From the NCBI RefSeq assembly GCF_001417965.1, contig NW_018388036.1, positions 489,169 to 553,168 of the forward strand: a stretch of 64,000 nt of DNA, given 5' to 3'. Made by a program: the position numbers and the translations under genes. The first letter of the stretch is position 1, and the number at the start of each line of letters is the position of its first letter. Below the pieces are notes generated by a model. It was not told the origin of the DNA, searched no databases, and saw only the letters and a program-made list of their open reading frames with translations. The DNA is from Exaiptasia diaphana. Its lineage: Eukaryota > Cnidaria > Anthozoa > Actiniaria > Aiptasiidae. Below, piece by piece: positions 45,653 to 57,700 of this stretch.

Positions 45653-46191
45653 AACGACTTCAAAAACTCATTAATTATTCGGGAGGGAAAAAAAGCGAAG
45701 GAAATACATATAACAGAAATATATTGATTAGAAAGGTTTTCAGTTTTCATAATTTTGAATACATGAAGCACTGTTTGTTGTTCTTCAATTCCCTGATGGC
45801 TCATCTGAAACAAATTCTATTCAAATTGTCTTTGTTTGCTATTCATTGCATTCCTAATGAGCCTAATTCATAAGATTTATAACCATGTTATCTTCCAANG
45901 AATCGCATCAGAAACTCGATGGTGTAATGGTATAAGACGGCGCATGTAGACTGGACGGTAGGGGATCGAGTCATGAGGAGTTAATGTATCAAAGACCATT
46001 TTTCACTAAATTAATGTTAATTGATTATTTCTAATAATTTGATTATCATTAGCTAGTAGTAGCTGGAGACATGGTAAAAGCAACTGGAAATAATGTAGAA
46101 GTAACTAGAAATAATGTAGAAGTGACTTGAAATAAGCTCGAAGTAACTGGAAATTAGGAAGAATACAAGGTGCGAGTACTTCCTCTGGTTT

Positions 46192-46268
46192 CAAGTTACT
46201 GCACGTGGTACAAATTACAATCAGGGATTGGCTGAATACCTCATGAATAATTAATGAGTTTTTGAAAA
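46192..46268 (-). repeat. Dispersed repeat, inverse of 15546-15620
   Basis: The block CACGTGGTACAAATTACAAT, GGATTGGCTGAATACCTCAT and TAATGAGTTTTTGAAA is the complement of 15546-15620 in the first P3 intron. It is non-coding. Confidence 0.7.
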
Positions 46269-47207
46269 GTATTTCTAGTATTCTGGTATCTCTATTTCTA
46301 ATTTTTGACTGTTTTAGCTAATTTAAGACATGAAACGAAAAGTACTTGTAAATAGCTCACGACATGAATAAGCACCCATGGCAACCAGCATACACAGCTG
46401 TTTCAAAAAAGTGTGTCAGAGCGGAACGTCAACTGCAAGTGACGACCGAAAGTCATTATGGATGTTCAATTTTTGATGAATACTATTCACTTATTCCCGG
46501 AAACGAGATGGACAGACTTAACAAATCAAAATAAAGATAGTTTACTTAATAGAAACATCAGAATTGAGTGAAGTAGTAAGGGTTTATAGATGGGCCGGGG
46601 GTTAAGTGGGGGTTTATGATGGCCTCACACTTCCGGTGAAAGAACCAATAGGAAAGCGAGTTTCCCCACGTGACGCGTAAGTCGTCCCCTCTTAAAAAGG
46701 GGACAGGCCCCCCCAAGCAACGAAGGTGCCCCGAAGGGGCACAGATCCGGCTAGGGGAGGGGTTATTAAGAAAAGAAGCAACAACAACATCCAGTCAGGG
46801 GAGGGGTGGTCTCATTTTTTAAATCTCATTTTTAAATTCATTTTTTAATCTCATTTTTTAATTCCACTATTTTAATTCTCATTTTTTATTTTCTACAATA
46901 GAGAGAAAAAAGTAAAGTCTCTACAGCGAAAAAATTTAAAAAAGAAAAAGAATCAGAAGACGATTGTTTCCTTATTGAAAAGATATTGAGCGAGATCGGC
47001 CCGACGAGTACGATTACACCCAAGACCGGCGCGACATGCCCGAGTATCATCGCGTATTTTACATCGCCGACGTGATGGACGACAGGATCGACGCCGTGCG
47101 CGGTGCCGAGATCCAACCTGGTCGTTGGGAGTATCGCTTACGTTATCTTAATTTGCCCGAACGCACCATTGTCGACCCTACGCTAACCCATTACAGATGT
47201 AATCGAT

Positions 47208-47747
47208 ATGCTTCGTTACAACCACGAAGGGGAAGCGTACAAGGAAAAAGGAAAGCTTCAAACCTATGTTAAAGTAGATGATCTCTTCAATATCATGGTG
47301 GAATACCGCAGGATGATGGACGACATTGACCGAGATTACAGGGACGAAGAAGCCGTACGCAACCGTTTACAGAAAAACATAATTCAGTGGATTCAAGATA
47401 GGTTGAAGGAATGCGACAAAAACGGGAAACATCCAGCATGCCGTCAGTACGAGTTAGATTTACAAACGCCTGAAACGGTGGAGACGAACAAGAAGGCACT
47501 TTTGGAGATCAAAATAGGAAACGAGGATGATTATTATTCTAACGTGGGGGCTGATGAGATCTTAGAATGGCTCACTGAAATGGTGGAACCTCTAGACGAG
47601 CAACGACAGCTGATAAAAGATTTTATTTCTATTCCTTTAAAAGAAGCCTATGGTCCTTTGATTGATCAAGTCCATTCTACCCTTTATCACCGTTTGGATT
47701 TGTGGTTTAAAGATTTGTACACCATCCCATATGATATAATTCATTAA
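47208..47747 (+). CDS. Unrecognised element-borne protein part, plus strand
   Basis: An open frame of about 179 codons inside the Polinton-like element is rich in charged residues and predicted mainly helical. Another short frame (47036-47272) precedes and overlaps it in a different frame. I do not recognise a domain. It faces the minus-strand frame of the same element, with their stops about 210 bases apart. Confidence 0.5.
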   Translation: MLRYNHEGEAYKEKGKLQTYVKVDDLFNIMVEYRRMMDDIDRDYRDEEAVRNRLQKNIIQWIQDRLKECDKNGKHPACRQYELDLQTPETVETNKKALLEIKIGNEDDYYSNVGADEILEWLTEMVEPLDEQRQLIKDFISIPLKEAYGPLIDQVHSTLYHRLDLWFKDLYTIPYDIIH

Positions 47748-47956
47748 AACGAAAACATTCATGTAAAAGATAAGAGTATACTATTAAAGGAAGTTAAATC
47801 TAAAAAACAACATGTGTTGAGTTAATTATTCTAGTTTCGTTTCATCTTACTTCTACCTTTTGTGGGGAATTCCCCTACATTTTGTAAAAAATTTGCCTAC
47901 GAAAGTTACGTTTTCGAGTTAGATTTCACATTCATAGTCTCTTTATTATTTACACA

Positions 47957-48469
47957 TTACTGAGGCGAGGGAGGAGGCGAATACAGCGAGGGTTCGGGTC
48001 TAAATGAAGGAGAATTGACATCCATATTAGTTTGAGATTCAAACTCTTGCAATCGTGCTTCATACATAGAAACAAAACTAGGAAATCCTACACGAATAAT
48101 ATTTTCCATTATATTAAAGTCTCTTAAAATTCTTTCTGCTTTAGCAATAGGACTATGGAGTACCGTTGAAGTTGAATACATGACGAGATACCGCTCCAAA
48201 CATCTGACTTGTCGTTTAAAAATGACCATCTGCGTTTTCCAGGACTCCATGGTTTCTAAATCATAAAATCGTGGTATTCGTTGATCAATGCCGATCATCA
48301 ATTTCAGCATCAGGCACTGCATTTGTACATGATAGGATTTAAATTCGTTCAAAGTTCGAGCTCGGCGTGGTGTTTTTTTCTGTAAAATAAGGTATCCATA
48401 TCTGCAAGTAGGGAAAAATAAAAGAGATGAGTTATAGATTTCAGGTCCTGAACTCTGATCCCGCTGCAA
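47957..48469 (-). CDS. Unrecognised element-borne protein part, minus strand
   Basis: An open frame of about 170 codons on the minus strand has a helical, basic middle and a Pro/Ser-rich C-terminal end (SPPPSP). A further minus-strand frame (48698-48895) upstream contains a twice-repeated TTADW motif and follows a TATA-like ATATAAG near 48918. No known domain is recognised. Confidence 0.5.
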   Translation of the reverse strand: MQRDQSSGPEIYNSSLLFFPTCRYGYLILQKKTPRRARTLNEFKSYHVQMQCLMLKLMIGIDQRIPRFYDLETMESWKTQMVIFKRQVRCLERYLVMYSTSTVLHSPIAKAERILRDFNIMENIIRVGFPSFVSMYEARLQEFESQTNMDVNSPSFRPEPSLYSPPPSPQ

Positions 48470-49916
48470 TAATATATAAAAATCATTGTAGAGAGATCAA
48501 ATGCAAGGCACAAAAAATCACAATTTCTTCGCGTCATCCATCCATCTTGTGTATAAAGACCCGATCTTTTTGCTTTGAAGTTAACCCAACATAATATAAA
48601 AATATGTTGAGAAGTACTTCGTCGAGTTTGCTTTAAAAGTAATAGATTTAATTTAGTCTCTAAAGTAAAGATTTGTTTTTGTGTGTTTTTAAAATACTTA
48701 CTCCACCCACTCGCATTCTAATCCTATCAAATAGGATTTGTGATAGAAGGGATATAATGGCCCCCAATCTTTTGGATTACGCCACGATAGTTCCTTTACT
48801 GGTTCATCGCTAAGCCAGTCTGCTGTGGTGATAGCCATTTCCTCGCTACGCCAGTCTGCTGTTGTGAAATTCATCTTTTGAAGATACAATGCCACACTCG
48901 TGCTCGTGATGCTTTCTCTCTTATATATTTTTATTCCTACTACCCCTCCCCTGATCGGATTTCCATGTTACCTCTTTTATCACCCACCCCTCCCTAGCTA
49001 CACGTGTGGCCCGAAGGGCCAACTCCGTTGCTTGGGGGGCCTGTCCCCTTTTTAAGAGGGAACGACTTACGCGTCACGTGGGGAAACTCGCTTTCCTATT
49101 GGTTCTTTCACCGGAAGTGTTGGGAGGCCATCATAAACCCCCACTTAACCCCCGGCCCATCTATAAACCCTTACTACTGAGTGAATACGGCCATTAATAA
49201 TCAATTTCCATGGTAACATGCGATCATACATTATTCGCTGTTCTCCCGAGAACATTTAATTTGAATTACCTATATGTCTGTAGGCGCACAAGACGGAAAA
49301 TAATAGTTCTAATAAAATGCAGCTCTGATTAAAAAAAGAATCAAAGAACATCTGGAGCTAATAATTAGTTCGCAGCTTCACATGTTGAGCCATAAGACTA
49401 CTGCACTCCAAAGAGAGCAGACCAAACCCCATCTTAAATCGGCGAATTACAAGCGTGATAAAGGTAAAATTTGTCAATGTTACTGTGTAAGGGTTTTTAT
49501 TTTGAGCACTATATTTGAAGATATTCCTCGTGTTTTTCATTGTCTGCAGGCGCAAACGCTCTTAATATTTTCTTCAACATTCGTTCAACTTTGTTGAACG
49601 CGTTTGTGTAGAACCGTCATTATTGAAACGTGTTGAATCAGTTTAAAAACTTTGTTTGAATATCCGTTTGACATTTCTTTTTTTCTCGAAAATGTTGTAC
49701 AGCGCTGAACAAGGCTGAACATAAAACAATGTTTCAAGAACTGATTTTTGGAAGAACATAACCTAAAAGCGACTTGTTAAGAACCTTTTCTAGTGTCCCT
49801 CGCAATAATCTCAACAAGATTCTCTAGGAATCTCTGATTAGAAAATGGAAACAAGAAAAATATCTTCTAATAACCTATAACCTATTTTTCAACATATTCC
49901 TGGTTTGAAACAAGAA

Positions 49917-51232
49917 ATGACTCATTCTGGCGTAAAGATAACTTTGTCAGTATTGCTTTTCTTGTCCTTCATCTACTGTTCTGCAGGTAAGGTCATTATT
50001 CCTGAAATCTAGGTAACGTCCAGGTATTATCCTGATTTTCAGGCGTATCTTGGTTCGACACAACGCTTTCATTCCCAAACATCAATTGAAGGACATTGCC
50101 TCCAACCCTGTCCTTCACGTCACTATCACTATTTTTTTAGCTTATATTTTCTTTTCAAAATATAGGGTACTGAATCGATACTCTTTATAGCTCTTTATAG
50201 CTACTGTAATTTACACTGACAGTTTCTTAGTGAATGCGCAATATTTATCAGGAGGGGGTTGAGAAATGAGCAAAAACAATCAAAAAAGTCCCCTCAGTTC
50301 ACTCAGTTCACTCATGGAGTTTGTTTCATGTTGCGACAGCAACATTTTACATTGTACAACTTATTCTCAGTCTACCTGTCGGAAGAAGATATATTAGTTT
50401 AAAAAAGCATTTCGAGAATTTAATTTTTCCCAAAAAAGGGGGGGGGGGCACCAGCCTAAATCCGCCACTATACGGTGATGACTGTATTTACGCCATGTCC
50501 TTTTAGCTGAATTGGGCACGGTATGTTCCACGTAGTGCTTCTCGTTATCTATGAAATAACTAAATTTCTCAAATTCGTAAAGTGAAAATTACACATTCGT
50601 TGAATACATTGTAGTCAAATAAAAATTTTGAAACAAAATTTGCGTAAATAGATAATTAAATGATAAACAGAATATTGATCGTTTTCACACATTCCCATGA
50701 GATTCAAAAGATAAAAGACCGGCGGCCATGTTGGTAGAATGAACAACAGAATGAGAAAACCTTTGTTGAAGCTCCTCTAAGATGGCCGCTGTGACGTAAC
50801 CTGAAAACGAAGAATTACATTTTTTTAAATTAAAATTAAAATTACGTATTTTATCTTCTTGTGTTTAAACCTCGAAGATAAAATCGATCGGTATCTCTGA
50901 GTGAACAAGTAATATCCTCTATATATAAGATTGAATTCCTTTTTTTCTAGACTAAGATTCCCCTGGTTTCTCTCCGATTTTGTCGCAGGTCTTACAAAGA
51001 ATTAAACAAACTTATAACCAAGAGAATGCGCTGTGCTGGCAAAGCGAAAGGAGGTGTTGCATCTTGTCAGGGTGATAGTGGTGGACCATTGTCCTGTAGG
51101 ACCGCATCTGGTATCTGGGAACTTGCTGGAGTTGTGAGCTGTGGAAGAGGCTGCCGGCGCCCTAATAGATACGACGTGTATGCTAACATGGAAATCCTCA
51201 AAAAATGGGTCAAGCGGATGATCAACGAATAA
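49917..51232 (+). pseudogene. P8: protease gene lacking its His and Asp exons
   Basis: A signal-peptide exon (49917-49986, MTHSGVKITLSVLLFLSF then IYCSA) ends in phase 1 with a clean donor (CTGCAG|GTAAGG). A Ser195 exon (50951-51232) begins after TTTTTTCTAG in phase 0. Between them, 49987-50950 contains no recognisable His57 or Asp102 exon, and direct joining would be out of frame. The gene therefore cannot make a working protease as assembled. The Ser exon reads [13 protein letters not shown], so residue 189 is Ala. Residue 226 is Asp (RYDVYA), and Trp215 is Cys. An AATAAA lies near 51261. It is related to P9 rather than P1-P7. Alternatives are an assembly collapse or exons located elsewhere. 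Confidence 0.75.
50675..50817 (+). repeat. Dispersed repeat, copy 2 of 2
   Basis: It matches 1207-1352 (TTGATCGTTTTCA, ACATTCCCATGAG, AAGATGGCCGC, GTGACGTAAC blocks). It lies in the P8 intron where the missing exons would be expected. Confidence 0.6.
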
Positions 51233-51736
51233 TCTTTATTGTAATAAGCATATTCCACAATAAAGGAAAAAGCATTAATCCTTCAAAATGTCTTGCTCAT
51301 AAGAGAGACGAGACAGTGCTTTACGCACTGATTTTAGCACAAACCCAGAATATGTCTTTTTAAAAAAACGGTCAATTCAAAAAGTGTTTCTTTGATATCG
51401 AGTCACGCCCTATTCTTGACAAACTCTTAAAATTGTTAAAATTGAAAAAGGCAATTTATTGTAGTTCCTATCTCTTTTCCTTGATCCTTTTTCTCTTATT
51501 AACGTCTTCATACGTGATCACGTTGATATAAAAACATACTCTATTGAAAAAAATACAAAAGTCAATGATGTCACTTTATGATTGCTCTATGTTTTTTTAA
51601 TTGCACATTGTTTTTATATTTATGTTTTATAAATCTGTGTTTACACAGCTACGAAGACTTTTTCAGCCTCATAAATAGGTGACTCTCTTATGAATTTGGT
51701 TCTGTTCTGGCTATTGTGTCCCCAGCAAATACCAAG

Positions 51737-54700
51737 ATGGAGTATTTTTTCCTCAGTGCTTTCTTTATTTCTTTATTTTGCTCTTCTTTGGGCTCGGCGG
51801 GGCTTCCAACCATCGAAGAACTAAATGGTAAGTTATTCAAAGCTTTAAGAGGACTAACAAATTAAGCCATTAAATGCGTATCAGTAGTGGGAATTTTTTT
51901 CGAGTTTACAAACCACGATGAACGCACACAGCCTCTGGTGTGTACAGATTCGATTTAAGAAATGAATAAAACGTATGATGATTAGATAACATAATCTGCC
52001 TCTTCTCTGCATGGAAAAAAGTGCGTTATCTTTTGATTTTACAGCTGAATTTATAGAAGAAAATTTTATTTTTCTCGCAGGGTAACGTACGTCGTAAAAC
52101 CGATCAAGTCTATTAAAGTCTTTTTTTTAATTAAAGTTACTGGTCTCCGTATTCCCTAAAAGTCCTAAAAAATCGCAAATCAACAGATGCATCAATATAC
52201 AAATAAAACTCTATGCTGAATTAAGGCAAAGAGAGTAAATATCATCTGCAAATGATAATAACAATGAACGATTTCACAAGTTCATATGCGCTTTTAATTT
52301 GCAATGAAAAGATTCAAAATTTTGCATGTTTAAAATACATAAAACAAACACAAATCTTAAATTAACATCTTATAAAATACTTTGAAAGGCAATATGACAT
52401 ATGCCAGGTCTCTAGGGCTTTTTTAAATTTGGTAGAAGACCTGGATTTGACCTCACTAGCCAATTTATTCCAGGACCAGAGAAAGAAAACGCTCTGTCAC
52501 CATATAGCTTAGATTAAAAGAAAGTTAAATTAAAAAAATACTGAAGAAGATCTCAAAGAGCATGAAGGCACATATACGGAAGTAGAAGTTTTCAAGTTCT
52601 CAAGTACAACATTTCACAACTAAATTTTCGCGGTTTCTGCACTTGAATCATTGAAGGCGACACGGTAGAGCAAAAATCAATCATACGAGTGTGAAAATCC
52701 TCGGTAATTCCGTGTCGTGACGTTTTTTCAGTGACCGTGTTGGGCACTTATATGTCTATCACACGATAAGAATCGTTCGTTGTAACTTGTTATCTACTTA
52801 ACCATCTGCGGACAAAGTATAGAAAACGCCATATACACGGTCCTCCCAATCGGTTCCATGTATGGAAATTATTCATTTGTTATAAAATTCATTCCATCTG
52901 ATTGGCAAATGCGTTTTGATGTCTGTTTCGCGAATAAAAAAGAAATAGTTTTACATTTCTGGAACACCTAAATTACGCATATTCGGCCGAACAAAGACTA
53001 ATTTGGATAATACTCTCTTCAAAGGTGGGGCGGCACACAAATGTTACTAATTGTTTAAGTTTGTCTCATTTAAGACGGATTGCACACCAAACCGAAAACT
53101 TTGATAAGTTTGATTCACAATGTCTTTATTCGCAAACTCTCCTGTTAGCTTAATTTTCAGTCTGCATATTGCTGAAAATACCTACGACATTGGACAAAAT
53201 CTTTGGGACTTTTTGTGCTATAGGGTTAATTTAGGGTGAATTGCCCATTTACCCCCCTACACTCAAAACCACATCCTTCACCCTAAATGGGTGTTTTCAA
53301 CGGACCGACAGCAAACCATCCGATCCACCCAACTACAACATTGAAAGGGGGAGAAGGGGTTTTAGGGGTTTTAGACAGGAGATATATGGACGAACAGGGT
53401 CAGTAATGGAAAAAGAGTTGATGAACAATCCATACTTATGCGAAAGTCCCAAGACGGTTTTTTTTTTCAAGATTGTAGGCCAATATTACCTATTATATAC
53501 TACTAATTTTCAACTTCAGAACGGTTCAAACAAGAACACACGAGAAACAGGCGGTCAGGTGAGTAAATTTAAAGCCGACACAATGTCTTTTAGCAAGGAT
53601 CTGTAGTTATTAATGTTTGTTCAGGGAAGGATTCCTAGTGAGCATGTGTAAATTTATAAATGAGGGGTCTTTTTTGAAATAATCGTATTCATTGCTATTT
53701 CCGTCTATGATTACAGGGTTCACGCTCCTCGACCCCGTTTTGGATAGGTACGTGCTGCTAGTGATCTAAAACCCTGACCTGTTTAAAACACTAGAAAGTG
53801 AAAATCCATACCCTGTTCAAGACGAATCGGAAAAATAAGGAATCGCTATCTACGCCGCAACCATCAAACCTGCAATTATACTGACATCCGTCAAAGACAA
53901 TAAGAAATTTTTGATAACACGTTAATCCTGGGACAGTGAAATGGTATTTCTACTATTTCTACGGTGTTTTTTATGAAAATATTACCCTGTCCAAGACAAA
54001 CAAAATAATGTATCGGTCTTTTGTCTAAATTGTAGAGCCTGTTTAAGACAATTTCGGGTATAATGTATACCGTGTTTAAGACAGCAAGGTCAAAAACCAT
54101 ACCCTGGCCAGCGGCACGTCCCCGTATAGCAATATATATGGGAGTACCACCCCCCAAACCCCCACCACCACCCCCGCCCCCCGGGATTATGCTCCTTGAA
54201 AGGACCTAGAATTTAAGGGTCGTTTTGAAAAGTCCGTAAAAGTAAAAAGCTATAAAACTCCTGACGGAAAACTTACTTAAATCAGATTAATTCTTTATCA
54301 ATTATTCTATGCATGAAGAAATACTATTAATAGATAATGCTAATGAGTAAATAAATGAAATTGAGAATCAATTCCAAACACCCTTGGATGTGTTAGATTT
54401 TCCTAGTGCCCTGTTTTTTTCCGAATGTTTTCACATGCTTGAATTGAAAACAAATTGTGATATCAAGAACCTGTCGAAGGCCTCGTCGACATGAGTCCAG
54501 ATATTTTTTTACCCGCATGCAGTTTAATCAACATAGACAATGTGGAGACACCACAAGCCCGTAGGCTGTGTTCGGAAACGAGCTTGAAAGGTTTCTCTTT
54601 TTTATTGTTCTATTTTAAAATTATTTTGTTTCGAGCTACTTTTGAGATTTTATTTTGTATTTTTCTATGAAACAGTCAGTTCTTACACACTATACCTGTG

Positions 54701-57700
54701 CATTGAACTATTATAATTTAGGTCTGCATTATGAAAACACGTTAATATAAACGTTATCGCGTTTGAACAGAGTCAATTCTGTTCGTTTACAAAAAGCAAG
54801 CATTATAAAAGGTACATACGAGTTCCATAAACAAGACGATTTTACATGTAATACTCTACTAAAGACAAAAGGATCAAATCTTAAATCGTTACAGCACCTA
54901 ACGTGATTTCAAATCATTCTTGTTCGTCAAGCAGCTTGTGAAGACAAGTTGGGTAGTTATTGCTCGTCCTACAAGAAATACTGCAAAGATCCCGCCTACG
55001 AAGACTATCTAAGGGAACAATGCAAGAAAACATGTGACCACTGCCCAAAACGTGAGTTTTTCATAGTTGAATGTATAAAGCTCTAAACAGGCTGCCAGGA
55101 GAACAGTGAACGGCAATATAGAGTAATGCCATTAAATTTAGTTCTCAGTGATCCCTGATGTCCATTTGAATCATCTCAAAAACAATAGTCTCTTTTACGG
55201 TTCCCTGCGCCATCTTGAAAGGTAGCCGTGCCTTTACATCGAAGCGAGACGACCGTTGAGCGTGCAATGATAGAAACCTTCTTTCACACCTACAGACAAT
55301 TATTCACAGGTATCTATCGATGTAAAGGCACGGCTACCTTTCAAGATGGCGCAGGTAATCGCTAAGGAGACAAGTTTTCTTTTTTTAACAAAGTTACTAA
55401 CAAATGATAATAATAATAATTTTTAAGATATTCAGGCTGAATTATGAGAGCGCTAGTACTACTATATTGTTCTACAAAATGACGGGTCGATGTCGAACTG
55501 ATATCACACGACCACAAAAGATCGGACTATGATATCTAAATTTGATAACACATTACCAAAACAATTGATTTTTTTGCTTAGCATGTTTTGACAGGATTGA
55601 AAAATGCAGTGCCTATTTAAGCGTCTGCAAACTACCTCAGTATGAGAACTCCATGAAATACTACTGCAAGAAGACTTGTGAATTCTGTAAAGGTAAGGAT
55701 TGATGGTGCTTTTTTTCTTTTTTCTTTTCCATGAAAAAGTTGCATCACATATTTTCAAATCAATATGAGCGCACGAAGCTTTTTTTCTTTTTTCAGGAAA
55801 AAATCATATGATCCACGTCACTTATTTTCAAACCAATAAGCGCTCGAATGTACATGTGATGAGAAATTCTAGAAAACATGGTGGAAACTAAGATATTTTG
55901 CATCTCGTACAAATTTGCTTTGCCGAGACCTCAAAGGAACAACTTTCTTTACTTTTCTACCACTTTTTTGTCCTTTCTTGAACTAAAATTAAAATATTTT
56001 TAGCTTTAAAGACCAGTTTTGTTTAATAGCTGCTTCAAATTAACACGATAATGGCTAGTTTTAGTAATTGCCTCCCTCGCAATTTCCTGTGCCATCTTGA
56101 AAGATAGTGTCGCCTTTGCATGATGCTTCTTTCGAACCTATTTGTTCTCTGTTTATCTTATACTAGTCCCAACGACGACACAGCCTCCGACAACAAAGCC
56201 AAGAACTGAAAAGCCAATCGTACATGGTAAGAAATAATATAGTTACCTCTTTATCATCAGCTATCATCCCTCGATTACTCTCTCCTCGATTGTGTTCTTC
56301 CCTTTCCTTGCATTAATACCCTTTTTGATCAACAAAAGAAAACATCAAGTGTGGAACAAAAGGCAAAGGTAACACAAGAATTGTAGGTGGAACACGAGCA
56401 AAGAAGGGCGCATGGCCGTGGCAGATAACGATGAATTATAAGAACAATGCTGCTGCCTCAACACCTCATTGGTGCGGTGGAAGTGTTATCTCACATGATT
56501 GGATAATCACTGCTGCTCACTGCTTTGTCTACAGCGATAAACCACAGGATTACACGATAACTATTGGTAAGCTCTAATGATAGAAAAATGGTGACTTTCC
56601 ATTTTGAGGTCAGTTGTTGAAAGTAGATTGGCGTTACAGCGCAGGCCACCAAACAAGGGCGGATATATAAGAGGGGTGCTAAGAGGCCCAATGTCTTCCC
56701 TTTTGGGAAAGTCCAGCTTAGAACATAAAGAAATGCTTCATATGGCCTGCATGACTCAGACAAACAGACCAACACAAAATTTATGGATGTATCCCACTTT
56801 CAAAATGCTGCACCCAAGCGCGTCTAAATAAGAACTAAAGAAGAGAAGAGAATCTTAATAATTAACAATATTCACATGTCGCGATCTCCAGGTGAGCATG
56901 ATCTCAATGATACCGATGGCTACGAGCAAAGGATCCCCATCGAGAGGATCATCAAACACCCCTTCTACGACGCCTACAACAACCATGACTACGATGTCGC
57001 GTTACTGAAGATGAAATCCAACATTACATACAACGATAGGGTTCGACCAGTTTGTCTTCCAACTCAAAACTTCCCTGCAGGGACTAATTGTTATATCAGT
57101 GGATGGGGACATCTTCAGGAATCTGGCCACGGCCCCTGGGTCCTTCATCAGGTAGGTACAAACACAATATTTTCAGTGCGCTCCTCAATAGAGTTAAACA
57201 TTTTTTGGTGATACAAACGTTTTGCGTTATCATCTAGCCGCATTCAAAGCGTTTTCAAACATTTGCGCTTTGGTGATCTTTCCTAAAATCTGCGAGTACG
57301 ACCCGACGTGCATGCGAAACCCCGCAACGAATCAACGCAACGCATCCGCGAGTTGCGGCTCGTTCGATGGTGCTTGGTCGCATTTATATTTTGAATTATA
57401 GACATAGTTGTCATAGTTGTTCTTTCTTATTTATCACTATTTTGTACTATTTATGTTACTCACTTCAAGAGTTGACTCTACTTGAGATCAATGATGAAAC
57501 TCGTGTTTTCTAGGCAATGGTTCCGCTGATTTCTCGTCAAGCCTGTCAGAAGTCCTACGACGATTTGCGCTATACTCTAACCACGCGCATGCGCTGTGCT
57601 GGCAATGGGAAAGGAGGTATCGACGCATGTCAGGGTGACAGTGGTGGACCACTAGTTTGTAAGACCGCATCTGATACCTGGGAGCTGGCTGGTCTTGTGA

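Larger units (their letters stand above)
44045..46565. other. P7-P8 spacer, left part
   Basis: No gene is supported. The region holds MITEs (44339-44802, 45521-45652), a long T-run (about 45370-45492) and two dispersed repeats also found elsewhere (45243-45338; 46192-46268). At 45915-45985 a tRNA-like tract (TGGTGTAATGGT then GGATCGAGTC) may be another SINE fragment; that last call is weak. Confidence 0.5.
46572..49178. mobile_element. Miniature Polinton-like element (fossil), 2.6 kb
   Basis: Inverted repeats of about 195 bp begin AGTAGTAAGGGTTTATAGAT at 46572 and end with the complement at 49178; the arms agree closely. The flanks carry a 6-bp direct duplication, GAGTGA, at 46566-46571 and 49179-49184. 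Terminal AGT...ACT plus a 6-bp duplication is the Polinton (Maverick) signature. The interior holds two convergent coding parts (plus strand about 47036-47747, minus strand about 48895-47957). It shows none of the recognisable Polinton genes (polymerase, integrase, protease, capsid), so it would be a non-autonomous relative. The ends look whole. The coding parts lie in more than one frame, which may reflect introns or about one break each. Fairly young, judging by the clean ends. Confidence 0.6.

Noticed and set aside
49917-51232. P8 as a working short protease by direct exon joining
   Set aside because: The two remaining exons differ in phase and would lack His57 and Asp102.
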